NCBI RefSeq assembly: GCF_005508865.1
Contig: NZ_SCOM01000001.1
Coordinates: 744,001-808,000, forward strand
Source of the DNA: Pseudomonas sp. F(2018)
Lineage (GTDB): Bacteria; Pseudomonadota; Gammaproteobacteria; Pseudomonadales; Pseudomonadaceae
DNA length: 64,000 nt
Direction of reading: 5' to 3'
The notes below the pieces were generated by a model, which saw nothing but the letters and a program-made list of their open reading frames with translations, was not told where the DNA came from and did no database searches. A program made the translations under genes and the position numbers. The number at the start of each line of letters is the position of its first letter. The stretch's first letter is position 1. Below are positions 26,447 through 34,876 of this stretch, in pieces.

Positions 26447-27256
26447 ATGCAGAACCGCATGATGATCACCGGCGCTGGCTCCGGTCTGGGACGCGAGATC
26501 GCCCTGCGTTGGGCCCGTGAAGGCTGGCGCCTGGCGCTGTGCGACGTCAACGAACCCGGCCTGGCGGAAACCCTCAAGCTGGTGCGCGAGGCCGGCGGCG
26601 ATGGCTTCACCCTGCGCTGCGACGTGCGCGATTACAGCCAGCTGACCGCCGTGGCACAGGCCTGCGAGGAGCGCTTCGGCGGCCTCGACGTGCTAGTCAA
26701 CAACGCCGGCGTGGCGGCCGGTGGCTTCTTCGCCGACCTCAGCCTGGAAGACTGGGACTGGCAGCTGTCGATCAACCTGATGGGCGTGATCAAGGGCTGC
26801 AAGGCCTTCCTGCCGCTGCTGCGTGCCAGCAAGGGCAAGATCATCAACATCGCCTCCATGGCGGCGCTGATGCAGGGCCCGGCGATGAGCAACTACAACG
26901 TGGCCAAGGCCGGTGTGGTGGCGCTCTCGGAGAGCCTGCTGATCGAACTCAAGCCCGAGGACGTGGCGGTGCACGTGGTCTGCCCGTCGTTCTTCCAGAC
27001 CAACCTGCTGGACTCGTTCCGTGGCCCGACCCCGGAGATGAAGCAGCAGGTCGGCAAGCTGCTGGAAGGCAGCCCGATCAGCGCCGCGGACATCGCCGCC
27101 TATGTCTACGACGAAGTGGCCAAGGGCGAGTTCATGATCCTGCCCCACGAGCAGGGCCGTATGGCCTGGGCGATCAAGCGCCAGCAACCGCAGGTCATCT
27201 ACGACGAGATGACCAAGATGTGCGAGAAGATGCGCGCCAAGATCGGCGGCGCCTGA
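26447..27256 (+). CDS. Short-chain dehydrogenase/reductase
   Basis: The 269-residue enzyme has the classical SDR pattern: cofactor motif TGAGSGLG (8-15), NNAGV (about 85), catalytic Ser in IASMAAL, and YNVAK. Asp at the end of the second strand (LCDVN) favours NAD over NADP. The substrate cannot be told from sequence. Length and the C-terminal region with RMAWAIKRQQPQ resemble SDRs often found with lipid or acyl metabolism in pseudomonads, but no metabolic genes lie next to it. Confidence 0.8.
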   Translation: MQNRMMITGAGSGLGREIALRWAREGWRLALCDVNEPGLAETLKLVREAGGDGFTLRCDVRDYSQLTAVAQACEERFGGLDVLVNNAGVAAGGFFADLSLEDWDWQLSINLMGVIKGCKAFLPLLRASKGKIINIASMAALMQGPAMSNYNVAKAGVVALSESLLIELKPEDVAVHVVCPSFFQTNLLDSFRGPTPEMKQQVGKLLEGSPISAADIAAYVYDEVAKGEFMILPHEQGRMAWAIKRQQPQVIYDEMTKMCEKMRAKIGGA

Positions 27257-27270
27257 GTCGCGCGGCAATG

Positions 27271-27299
27271 AAAAAGGGCAGCCGAGGCTGCCCTTTTTG
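27271..27299. terminator. Bidirectional terminator between SDR gene and rapA
   Basis: GGGCAGC and GCTGCCC pair around a CGAG loop, flanked by A5 and T5, fitting a terminator for both converging genes. Confidence 0.9.
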
Positions 27300-27314
27300 G
27301 TTTTGCCGAACAGG

Positions 27315-30164
27315 TCAGCCGGCCACCAGCACCCGGATCGCCTCCAGACGCAGGGCCGCCTTGTCGAGGAAGGCCAGGCCGCTCTCGCGCTGCTTGCGCA
27401 GGGCCTCGATCTCGCTGCTGCGCACCGTCGGGTTGACTGCCTGCAGGGCGGTCATGCGCGCTATTTCCTCGTCCAGGGTCGCGGTGAAGCGCTGGCGCGC
27501 CTCGCTCACCCGCTCGTTGTGGCGCGGTGCGATCTTCGCCTCGGCGGCGTTGATCTGCTTGGACAGCACGTCGCGCTGGGCCTGCACGAACTTGTTGGCG
27601 CTGGCGCGCGGCACGGTCTCCAGCTGGTCGTTGAGGGTGTCGAAGGCGACCTTGCTGGCCAGGTCGTTGCCGTTCGGATCGAGCAGGCTGCGCAGCGCCA
27701 CCGGTGGCAGGAAGCGGCCCAGCTGCAGCGCCTTGGGCGCCACCACTTCGCTGACGTAGAGCAGCTCCAGCAGCACGGTGCCGGGCTTGAGCGCCTTGTT
27801 CTTGATCAGCGCCACGGCGGTGTTGCCCATCGAGCCGGACAGCACCAGGTCCATGCCGCCCTGCACCATGGGGTGTTCCCAGGTGAGGAACTGCATGTCT
27901 TCGCGGGCCAGGGCCTGGTTGCGGTCGTAGGTGACGGTCACCGCCTCGTCGTCGCCGAGGGGGAAGCTGGCATCCAGCATCTTCTCGCTGGGGCGCAGCA
28001 CCAGGGCGTTCTCGGAGTGGTCCTCGCTGTCGATGCCGAAGGCGTCGAACAGCTCTTCCATGTAGATCGGCAGGGCGAACTGGTCGTCCTGCTCGTGGAT
28101 TTCCTCGACCAGGCGCTCGCCTTCGCCGGCACCGCCGGAGTTGAGTTCCAGCAGGCGGTCGCGACCGCTGTGCAGCTCGCCTTCGAGACGCAAACGCTCG
28201 GCGCGGGCCTCGTCCAGCAGGGCCTGCCAGGCCTTGTCGCCGTTGCTTTCCAGCAGTGCCAGCAGGCGCGGGCCGAACTGATGCTGCAGGGCGTTGCCGG
28301 TGGGGCAGGTATTGAGGAAGGCGTTCAGCGCCTGGTGGTACCACTGGAACAGGTGGGCTTGGGGGCTGCCTTCCAGGTAGGGCACGTGCAGCTGGATGGT
28401 GTGCTTCTGGCCGATCCGGTCGAGGCGGCCGATGCGCTGCTCCAGCAGGTCCGGGTGGGCCGGCAGGTCGAACAGCACCAGGTGGTGGCTGAACTGGAAG
28501 TTGCGGCCCTCGGAGCCGATCTCGGAGCAGATCAGCACCTGGGCGCCGAACTCTTCATCGGCGAAGTAGGCGGCGGCGCGGTCGCGCTCGAGGATGCTCA
28601 TGCCCTCGTGGAACACCGTGGCCGGGATGCCGGAGCGCACGCGCAGGGCGTCCTCCAGGTCCATGGCGGTCTCGGCGTGGGCGCAGATCACCAGCACCTT
28701 GAACTTCTTGAGCATCTTCAGGGTGTCGATCAGCCAGTCGACGCGCGGATCGAAGCGCCACCAGGCCTCGTCTTCGCCCTGGGCCTGGTAGCTGACTTCC
28801 GGGTACAGCTCGGCGTGCTCGCCGGGTTGCAGGTCGGCGTACTGGGTCGGACACGGCAGCGGATAGGGGTGCAGCTGGCGCTCGGGGAAGCCCTGCACGG
28901 CGGCGCGGGTGTTGCGCAGCAGCACGCGGCCGGTGCCGTGGCGGTCGAGCAGCTCGCGGATCAGGCGCGCGGCGGCCTCGCTGTCGCCATCGGTGACGGC
29001 GGCCAACAGCGCCTCGCCCTCGGCGCCGAGGAAGCGCGCGATGGTAGCGTGGGCCTGCTCGGACAGGCGGCCCTCGTCGAGCAGCTCCTGCACCGCCTCG
29101 GCGACCGGGCGGTAGTTGGCGCTCTCGGCGCGGAAGGCTTCCAGGTCATGGAAGCGGTCCGGGTCGAGCAGGCGCAGGCGCGCGAAGTGGCTTTCCAGGC
29201 CCAGCTGCTCGGGGGTGGCGGTGAGCAGCAGCACGCCGGGGATGGTTTCGGCCAGTTGCTCGACCAGGCGATATTCGTCGCTGGCCTTTTCCGGGTGCCA
29301 CACCAGGTGGTGGGCCTCGTCGACCACCAGCAGGTCCCAGCCGGCGGCGAACGCGGCGTCCTGGGCCTTCTCGCTGTCCTTCAGCCATTCCAGGGAGACC
29401 AGCGCCAGCTGGGTATCCTCGAACGGGTTGCTGGCATCGCTCTCGGCGAAGCGCTCGGCGTCGAACAGGGCGACCTGCAGGTTGAAGCGCCGGCGCATCT
29501 CCACCAGCCACTGGTGCTGCAGGTTTTCCGGGACCAGGATCAGCACGCGGCTGGCACGACCGGAGAGCAGCTGACGGTGGATCACCAGGCCGGCCTCGAT
29601 GGTCTTGCCCAGGCCCACTTCGTCGGCCAGCAGGACGCGCGGGGCCATGCGGTCGGCGACTTCGCGGGCGATATGCAACTGGTGGGCGATCGGCTGGGCG
29701 CGGGCGCCGCCCAGGCCCCAGAGGCTGGACTGCAGCAGGCGGCTCTGGTGTTCCAGGGTGTGGTAGCGCAGGGCGAACCAGTTCAGCGGGTCGATCTGCC
29801 CGGCGAACAGGCGGTCGCTGGCCAGGCGGAACTGGATGAAGTTGGACAGCTGGGTTTCCGGCAGGCTGTAGGGTTCGTGCTGGGCGTCGAAGCCGTGGTA
29901 GACCAGCAGGCCGTCGACATCCTCGACCTCCTGCACGGTGAGCTTCCAACCCTCGAAGTGGGTGATCTCGTCGCCCGGGGCGAAGCGCACGCGGGTCAGT
30001 GGAGCGTTGCGCAGGGCGTACTGGCGGGTCTCGCCGGTGGCCGGGTAGAGCACGGTGAGCAGACGGCCGTCGGAAGTGAGGATGGTGCCCAGGCCGAGTT
30101 CCGCCTCGCTGTCGCTGATCCAGCGTTGCCCCGGTTGGTACTGCACAATGCCACTACTTGCCAT
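27315..30164 (-). CDS. rapA: RNA polymerase-associated helicase RapA
   Basis: This 949-residue SWI/SNF-type ATPase recycles stalled RNA polymerase. Two N-terminal Tudor-like beta domains (about 1-110) start with [18 protein letters not shown]. The Walker A is DEVGLGKT (181-188), motif II DEAH is at 282-285, and helicase motifs in the second lobe include [17 protein letters not shown] and [11 protein letters not shown]. Length fits the Enterobacteria/Pseudomonas RapA family (about 950-970). It is divergent from the 99-residue gene at 30331. Confidence 0.97.
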   Translation of the reverse strand: MASSGIVQYQPGQRWISDSEAELGLGTILTSDGRLLTVLYPATGETRQYALRNAPLTRVRFAPGDEITHFEGWKLTVQEVEDVDGLLVYHGFDAQHEPYSLPETQLSNFIQFRLASDRLFAGQIDPLNWFALRYHTLEHQSRLLQSSLWGLGGARAQPIAHQLHIAREVADRMAPRVLLADEVGLGKTIEAGLVIHRQLLSGRASRVLILVPENLQHQWLVEMRRRFNLQVALFDAERFAESDASNPFEDTQLALVSLEWLKDSEKAQDAAFAAGWDLLVVDEAHHLVWHPEKASDEYRLVEQLAETIPGVLLLTATPEQLGLESHFARLRLLDPDRFHDLEAFRAESANYRPVAEAVQELLDEGRLSEQAHATIARFLGAEGEALLAAVTDGDSEAAARLIRELLDRHGTGRVLLRNTRAAVQGFPERQLHPYPLPCPTQYADLQPGEHAELYPEVSYQAQGEDEAWWRFDPRVDWLIDTLKMLKKFKVLVICAHAETAMDLEDALRVRSGIPATVFHEGMSILERDRAAAYFADEEFGAQVLICSEIGSEGRNFQFSHHLVLFDLPAHPDLLEQRIGRLDRIGQKHTIQLHVPYLEGSPQAHLFQWYHQALNAFLNTCPTGNALQHQFGPRLLALLESNGDKAWQALLDEARAERLRLEGELHSGRDRLLELNSGGAGEGERLVEEIHEQDDQFALPIYMEELFDAFGIDSEDHSENALVLRPSEKMLDASFPLGDDEAVTVTYDRNQALAREDMQFLTWEHPMVQGGMDLVLSGSMGNTAVALIKNKALKPGTVLLELLYVSEVVAPKALQLGRFLPPVALRSLLDPNGNDLASKVAFDTLNDQLETVPRASANKFVQAQRDVLSKQINAAEAKIAPRHNERVSEARQRFTATLDEEIARMTALQAVNPTVRSSEIEALRKQRESGLAFLDKAALRLEAIRVLVAG

Positions 30165-30330
30165 GAAATGCCCCAGCTGCGAAAAAAGCCGCGTATGTTA
30201 GCGGAACGCCGCGTCGAGGGCGACGCCCGCGGCTGAATCAATGCGTGCGGCCTGAGTCGAAAGTGTAGCGAGCGCCGGTTCAAGTTGAATGCCGTCCGGC
30301 CGACAGCAGAACTAAACACGGAGAGCACTG

Positions 30331-30630
30331 ATGCTGCCGCCCATCCCCCACAGCCTGGTCCCGGTCACCGCCCAGCAGGACGTGGTCAAGCCGCGCCCGG
30401 AGATTCCGCCGGTGACGCCGACCAACGAGAGCTCCAACGAGGGCAAGGTGGAGCTGGACAAGCGGCACCCGCAAGAGGCCGAGGAGCTGCTGCGCGAGGA
30501 ACAGCGCCGGCGCCAGCGCCGCGGCTATACCCCGGAGGAGTTGGCCGAGCTGGAAGCCCACAGCCCCGAAGAGGAAAAGCTGCTGGAAGAGCTGCCGCGC
30601 CAGGGCCTGTGGGTGGACGTGGAAGTCTGA
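30331..30630 (+). CDS. Acidic, Pro-rich small conserved protein
   Basis: The 99-residue protein is hydrophilic: a Pro-rich N-terminal third (LPPIPHSLVPVT, PRPEIPPVTPTNES) and a highly charged helical rest (EELLREEQRRRQRR, EELAELEAHSPEEEKLLEEL). It has no membrane segment or signal and is probably disordered and cytoplasmic. A GGAGAG site lies ten bases before the ATG. It precedes the AlkB-type gene by five bases, so they are co-transcribed. I recall a Pseudomonas gene of this type in this position next to rapA, but no function is known. Confidence 0.7.
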   Translation: MLPPIPHSLVPVTAQQDVVKPRPEIPPVTPTNESSNEGKVELDKRHPQEAEELLREEQRRRQRRGYTPEELAELEAHSPEEEKLLEELPRQGLWVDVEV

Positions 30631-30635
30631 CCCGC

Positions 30636-31238
30636 GTGGACCTGTTCGATTCCCAAGTACTGCAACTGCCAGACGCCGAGCTGGATTTCCGTCCGCATTG
30701 GGTGGATGCCGCCACCGCCGACCAATGGCTGCAGCAACTGGCCGCCGAGACGCCCTGGGAGCAGCCGCGGCTGCTGATCCACGGCAAGCACTTTCCCGTG
30801 CCGCGTCTGCTGGCCTGGTATGGCGACCCCGAGGCCAGCTACCGCTATTCCGGCCTGCTGCATCAACCACTGCCGTGGACGCCGCTGCTGGCCGAGATTC
30901 GTGCGCGGGTCGAGGAGGTGGCCGGTCAGCCGTTCAATGGCGTGCTGCTCAATTTCTACCGCGACGGCAACGACTCCATGGGCTGGCATAGCGACGACGA
31001 ATCCGTGCTGGGGCGCAATCCGCTGGTCGCCTCGCTCAACCTCGGCGGGCCGCGCCGTTTCGATCTGCGGCGCAAGGGCAGCGGGCGCATCGAGCATTCT
31101 TTGCAACTGGATAGCGGTTCGCTGCTGGTCATGGCCGGCGCAACGCAGCATCATTGGCAGCACCAGGTGGCGAAGACCCGCAAGCCGGTGGCGCCACGCA
31201 TCAACCTCACTTTCCGCCTGATCCGGTCCCGACCATGA
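30636..31238 (+). CDS. AlkB-family 2-oxoglutarate/Fe(II) dioxygenase
   Basis: With a GTG start at 30636 the protein has 200 residues; the frame is open upstream but overlaps the previous gene. It carries the iron ligands HSD (His118, Asp120) and His176, and the 2-oxoglutarate Arg pair in PRINLTFR (Arg188, Arg194), plus the nucleotide-recognition lid LLNFYRDGNDSMGWH. This matches the ALKBH2/3-like branch of DNA/RNA demethylases that repair N-alkyl adenine and cytosine lesions. It is not in an ada operon. Assignment to AlkB proper is by motif only. Confidence 0.85.
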   Translation: MDLFDSQVLQLPDAELDFRPHWVDAATADQWLQQLAAETPWEQPRLLIHGKHFPVPRLLAWYGDPEASYRYSGLLHQPLPWTPLLAEIRARVEEVAGQPFNGVLLNFYRDGNDSMGWHSDDESVLGRNPLVASLNLGGPRRFDLRRKGSGRIEHSLQLDSGSLLVMAGATQHHWQHQVAKTRKPVAPRINLTFRLIRSRP

Positions 31239-31387
31239 GCGACGACAAGCTGATCGACTTCACCGCAGAGCGCGGCAAGCGCATCCACGACCTGCACGAC
31301 AAGAAGCTGGACGACATGCGCCAGGCCTTCGAGCAGGCCATGCCGCTCAAGGGCAAGAGCAAGTCCAAGCCAAAGAAGAAGCGCTGA
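31235..31387 (+). CDS. Small lysine-rich protein
   Basis: The 50-residue product begins at the ATG overlapping the dioxygenase stop by four bases. It has an acidic N-terminal part (DDKLIDFTAERGKR), a helix (DLHDKKLDDMRQAFEQA) and a strongly basic tail (KGKSKSKPKKKR). It may bind nucleic acid, though this is only an inference from charge. Overlap suggests translational coupling to the dioxygenase. Confidence 0.6.
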   Translation: MSDDKLIDFTAERGKRIHDLHDKKLDDMRQAFEQAMPLKGKSKSKPKKKR

Positions 31388-31452
31388 GCTGCCGCGCGCG
31401 CCAGTAGCCATCCGCCTGCGGCGCCCTGTCGCGGCGCCCACCCCACCGGACA

Positions 31453-31466
31453 TTGATCCGGATCAA
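31453..31466 (+). promoter_or_regulatory. Perfect Anr/FNR box
   Basis: TTGATCCGGATCAA is a flawless match to the TTGAT-N4-ATCAA consensus for Anr/FNR and Dnr regulators. A likely -10 element TCTAAT lies at 31486-31491. That puts the box near -39 to -41 from a start around 31498-31501, the class II activation position. It precedes the 43-residue membrane peptide gene. Confidence 0.75.
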
Positions 31467-31530
31467 TTCCCGCCGCCACGCCTCCTCTAATCTGAGCCCA
31501 TCACGACACGGCACAGCTCAGGAGGCAGCC

Positions 31531-31662
31531 ATGTTCCTCGATACCGTAGTTCTCGCCGGCATCGGCACAGTCGCCCTGATGGTCGCCTTCTTCGGCGGCG
31601 TCGGTCTCTTCATCTGGAAGGATTCGCACAAGAAGGCCAAGGCAATCGCCAAGGCTGAGTGA
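31531..31662 (+). CDS. CcoM-like single-helix membrane peptide
   Basis: The 43-residue product starts at ATG 31531 with AGGAGG at 31520-31525. One hydrophobic helix (about 5-31) is followed by FIWKDSHKKAKA. It resembles CcoM, the small accessory subunit of cbb3 cytochrome oxidase reported in Pseudomonas stutzeri, whose sequence I recall as similar in the FIW-[KR]-D-[AS]-H part. A perfect Anr box upstream agrees with a low-oxygen respiratory role. The frame is open from 31453 but the ribosome site fixes the start. A terminator follows, so it is monocistronic. Confidence 0.65.
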   Translation: MFLDTVVLAGIGTVALMVAFFGGVGLFIWKDSHKKAKAIAKAE

Positions 31663-31693
31663 TCCCTCCGAACCAGTGCACGCAAGGCATTTA

Positions 31694-31719
31694 GGGCGAC
31701 TTCGGTCGCCCATTTTTTT
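31694..31719 (+). terminator. Terminator after the CcoM-like gene
   Basis: GGGCGAC and GTCGCCC pair around a TTCG loop, followed by A and seven T residues. Confidence 0.9.
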
Positions 31720-31725
31720 GCCTGG

Positions 31726-31753
31726 AAAAAAGAGGCCCGCACGCGGCGGGCCT
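31726..31753 (-). terminator. Terminator for the abrB-tct transcript
   Basis: On the minus strand GGCCCGCC and GGGCC-type arms form a hairpin followed by CTCTTTTTT. It lies 10 bp beyond the stop codon of the AbrB-family gene. Confidence 0.75.
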
Positions 31754-31763
31754 GAACGTGGGT

Positions 31764-32780
31764 CTAGCGTCGTCGTTGCCACAGGCGAAAGGCCGGCTCG
31801 GCGAGGAACAGCACGCACATCAACCGCAGCACCTGCAGCCCGGTGATCAGCGGTACCGACAGGGCCAGCGCTTCGGCGGTCAGGCTCAGCTCGGCGATGC
31901 CGCCGGGCATCATGCCCAGCATCAGCGAGCGGTGATCCAGCGCGCCCAGCCAGCTCAGGGCCTCGGCCGCCAGGGCGGCGGCGAGCATGGCCAGCAGGGT
32001 GGCGACCAGCACCAGGCCGATGAAGCGCGGCGCGCGGTGGAAGAACTCGCGGCTGAAGTGGCAGCCGAGGGCACTGCCGATCAGCCACTGGCCGACTTCG
32101 CTGGTGCCGCCCGGCAGGCTCAGCGGGCGATCCAGCCATACCGCGCCAACGGCGGCGAACAGGATCGGTCCGAGCAGCCAGGGGTTGGGCTGGCGCAGGC
32201 GCTGCCAGAGCAGGGCGAACAGCGCGCCGCCGGCCAGCAGCGCGGCCAGCGTTGGCAGGTCGCTCGTGCCACCGGCATGCGCCAGCGCCGGAGCTGCGCC
32301 CAGCCACCACTGAAACAGCGCCGGCACGCAGAGCACCACCAGCAGCAGGCGCACGCTTTGCCCGGCCGCCACCTCGCCGGTCCTGGCGCCATTGCGTTGG
32401 CCGAGGTTGACCATCTCGCTGGCGCCGCCGGGCATGCTGGCGAAGAACGCCGTGGCGCGGTCGACGCCGGCGCGGCGCAGCAGGGCGATGCCGATCAGGC
32501 AGGTCAGGCTGGTGGCCAGTGCGCCGATCAGCAGCACGCCGCCATGGGCGAGCACCTGCTCCAGCACTGCCGGGCTGAAGTGCAGGCCGATGCCGGTGCC
32601 GACCAGCCATTGGCCAAGCTTGCGCCCACCGGGCACCTCGCCCAGCTCCAGGCCGCCAAAGCAGCGCAGCAGCATGACCGCCAGCAGGGAGCCGACCATC
32701 CACGGCAAAGGCCAGCCGATCAGGCTGGCCAGGTAGCCGCCGGCGGCGCCGGCGACGGGGGTGAGCAGCCAGTTAGGCAT
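31764..32780 (-). CDS. AbrB-family membrane protein
   Basis: This 338-residue protein has about ten helices in two related halves. Each half holds a G-W-P-LPWM- or MPGG-type motif: GWPLPWMVGSLLAVMLLRC near the start and MPGGASEMV and MPGGIAELS in the two halves. This is the AbrB/PF05145 family, described as putative ammonia monooxygenase regulators but structurally transporter-like. It overlaps tctA by 8 bases, so it is co-transcribed with the tricarboxylate operon and may be an accessory of uptake. Confidence 0.82.
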   Translation of the reverse strand: MPNWLLTPVAGAAGGYLASLIGWPLPWMVGSLLAVMLLRCFGGLELGEVPGGRKLGQWLVGTGIGLHFSPAVLEQVLAHGGVLLIGALATSLTCLIGIALLRRAGVDRATAFFASMPGGASEMVNLGQRNGARTGEVAAGQSVRLLLVVLCVPALFQWWLGAAPALAHAGGTSDLPTLAALLAGGALFALLWQRLRQPNPWLLGPILFAAVGAVWLDRPLSLPGGTSEVGQWLIGSALGCHFSREFFHRAPRFIGLVLVATLLAMLAAALAAEALSWLGALDHRSLMLGMMPGGIAELSLTAEALALSVPLITGLQVLRLMCVLFLAEPAFRLWQRRR

Positions 32781-34281
32781 GCGCTGCCTGCAGCTTGCGC
32801 CGGTTACGCCACCAGCGCAGACCCGGCAGGGCCAGCATCAGCGCGGCCAGGGCCCAGAGGCCGACGGTGATCGGGCTGGACCAGAGGATCGCCAGGTCGC
32901 CGTTGCTGATCGACAGGGCGCGGCGCAGGTTGGATTCCATCATCTCGCCGAGCACGAAGCCGAGGATCAGCGCCGACAGCGGGAAGTCCATCTTGCGCAG
33001 CAGGTAGCCGAACAGGCCGAGCGCGGCCATCAGCACCAGGTCGAAGGTGGTGCTGTGCACGGCGTACACGCCCACCACCGAGATGATGGTGATGGCCGGC
33101 ACCAGGATCCAGGTCGGCACGCTGAGCATGCGGGCGAACAGGCCGACCAGCGGGATGTTCATCACCAGCAGGATGACGTTGCCGATGAACAGCGAGGCGA
33201 TCAGGCCCCAGACCACGTCCGGCTGCTGCTCGAACAGCAGCGGGCCGGGGGTGATGTTGTACAGGGTCAGGGCGCCGATCATCACCGCGGTGGTGCCCGA
33301 GCCCGGCACGCCGAGGGTCAGCATGGGGATCAGCGAGCCGCAGGCCGAGGCGTTGTTGGCCGCCTCCGGCGCTGCCACGCCGCGCAGGTCGCCCTCGCCG
33401 AAACGGCTGCTGGCACCGGCCATGCGCTTCTCGCTCATGTAGGTGATGGCGCTGGCGATGGTCGCCCCGGCGCCCGGCAGCACGCCGATGACGAAGCCGG
33501 CCAGCGAGCTGCGCACGCTGCTCCACCAGGTGAAGGCGAACTCCTTGGCGTTGAACAGCATGCGCCCGCTGCTCTTGACCGCCTGCTGGCCGGCGCTGGT
33601 GTGTTCGAGCATCAGCAGGATCTCGCTGACGCTGAACAGGCCGATCACCACGATGACGAACTGCACGCCGTCGGACAGGCCGACGCTGTCGAAGGTGAAA
33701 CGGTACACCCCGGTGGTGGCATCCACCCCGACCGTGGCCAGGCCCAGGCCGATCAGCGCGGCGAGCAGGGTCTTCACCGGCTTGTCGCCGACCATGCCGC
33801 CCAGGCAGGCGATGGCGAACACCATCAGCACGAAATACTCGGCCGGACCGAAGGCCACCGCCCAGTTGGCCAGGATCGGCGCGAACAGCACCACGCCGAT
33901 GGTGGCGATGGTGCTGCCGATGAACGAGCTCATGGCCGACAGCGACAGGGCGATGCCCGCCTTGCCCTGACGCGCCAGCGGGTAGCCGTCGAGGGTGGTC
34001 ATGATCGCCGCGGCATCGCCCGGTACGTTGAGCAGGATGGCCGAGATGCGTCCGCCGTACTCACAGCCCAGGTACACGGCGGCCAGCAGGATCAGCGCGG
34101 TCTCCGGCGGCAGACCGAGGGCGTAGGCCAGCGGCAGCAGAATGGCCACGCCGTTGATCGGACCCAGGCCCGGCAGCAGGCCGACAATGGTGCCGACGAA
34201 GGCGCCGAACAGGGCCACCAGCAGATTGACCGGGCGGGTGGCGACATCGAAGCCCTGCATCAAGAAATTCAGCGTTTCCAT
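32773..34281 (-). CDS. tctA: TctA, large membrane subunit of tricarboxylate transporter
   Basis: The 502-residue protein starts at ATG 34281; the frame extends to 34353 but overlaps tctB. It has about twelve helices and the TctA signature GLLPGLGPINGVAILLPLAY in its N-terminal part, with a related GVLPGAGATIASAITYMS in the second half. It forms the channel of the sodium-dependent tripartite tricarboxylate transporter for citrate-type acids. Gene order abrB-tctA-tctB-tctC (read on the minus strand in reverse) is typical. Confidence 0.92.
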   Translation of the reverse strand: METLNFLMQGFDVATRPVNLLVALFGAFVGTIVGLLPGLGPINGVAILLPLAYALGLPPETALILLAAVYLGCEYGGRISAILLNVPGDAAAIMTTLDGYPLARQGKAGIALSLSAMSSFIGSTIATIGVVLFAPILANWAVAFGPAEYFVLMVFAIACLGGMVGDKPVKTLLAALIGLGLATVGVDATTGVYRFTFDSVGLSDGVQFVIVVIGLFSVSEILLMLEHTSAGQQAVKSSGRMLFNAKEFAFTWWSSVRSSLAGFVIGVLPGAGATIASAITYMSEKRMAGASSRFGEGDLRGVAAPEAANNASACGSLIPMLTLGVPGSGTTAVMIGALTLYNITPGPLLFEQQPDVVWGLIASLFIGNVILLVMNIPLVGLFARMLSVPTWILVPAITIISVVGVYAVHSTTFDLVLMAALGLFGYLLRKMDFPLSALILGFVLGEMMESNLRRALSISNGDLAILWSSPITVGLWALAALMLALPGLRWWRNRRKLQAAHA

Positions 34282-34282
34282 C

Positions 34283-34729
34283 TCAGCTCTCCAGGAAAGC
34301 GGCGAACAGGCCGAGCGGTAGCGGCACGTCCAGCAGGTAGTCGAACAGGCCATAGAGCAGCACGCCCATCAGCACGCCGCTGACGGCGCTGAGCAGCACG
34401 CGGCCACCGAACAGCAAACCGAGGCCGAAGCCGATCAGGGCGGTGCTGAGGATGAAGCCCAGCGGCTCGAACAGCAGGGCGTAGGCGAGCAGGGCGCCGA
34501 TGCACAGGGCCACCTTGCGCGCCAGGGCCCAGGAGATCGGCAGGGTCGGCTCGGCGCTGGGTTTGCACAGCAGCCACAGGGCCGAGGCGGCCATCAGCAT
34601 CAGCAGCAACAGCGGGTAGGCGCGCGGGCCGACCGGGTCATACGAGAAGGGGGCCTGGAAGCCCCAGGCGACCACGGCGAGAAAGGCGCAGACGAGCAGC
34701 CACACCGCGGCGAACAGGCGGACGTACAT
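34283..34729 (-). CDS. tctB: TctB, small membrane subunit of tricarboxylate transporter
   Basis: The 148-residue protein has four hydrophobic helices, as expected for TctB. The helix pair with SYDPVGPRAYPLLLLMLM is typical of the family. The start codon lies 3' of the tctC stop by about 150 bp, and the stop is one base before the tctA start. The intergenic gap to tctC carries a large hairpin that may reduce expression of tctB and tctA relative to tctC. Confidence 0.88.
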   Translation of the reverse strand: MYVRLFAAVWLLVCAFLAVVAWGFQAPFSYDPVGPRAYPLLLLMLMAASALWLLCKPSAEPTLPISWALARKVALCIGALLAYALLFEPLGFILSTALIGFGLGLLFGGRVLLSAVSGVLMGVLLYGLFDYLLDVPLPLGLFAAFLES

Positions 34730-34775
34730 GAGGAGTTCCTCGTGATAGGGGGCGGCGGGAAGCGTCGCGAGCGAC

Positions 34776-34860
34776 GGAAAGGCAAGGCGGAAGGCGGCGA
34801 GGGGAGGGAGTTGGGTTAACCCAATGACCGAACCGAGCCGCCTTCCAACACAGCCTTTCC
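34776..34860. repeat. Intercistronic stem-loop between tctC and tctB
   Basis: Two nested arm pairs (GGAAAGGC with GCCTTTCC, 34776-34783/34853-34860; GGAAGGCGGC with GCCGCCTTCC, 34789-34798/34837-34846) surround the perfect palindrome TTGGGTTAACCCAA at 34811-34824. It can form a strong hairpin in the transcript between the two genes. Confidence 0.75.
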
Positions 34861-34876
34861 TAGCGCAGCAGCTTCC

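Noticed and set aside
27297..30236. A 979-codon open frame on the plus strand opposite rapA
   Set aside because: It mirrors the minus-strand rapA gene almost exactly. In GC-rich DNA the complementary frame of a strong gene lacks stops; its translation is Gln-, His- and Val-rich with no family pattern.
32761..34383. A 540-codon open frame opposite tctA
   Set aside because: It is the complement of tctA, with repetitive Gly, Gln, His and Asp composition and no motif, so it is an antisense shadow.
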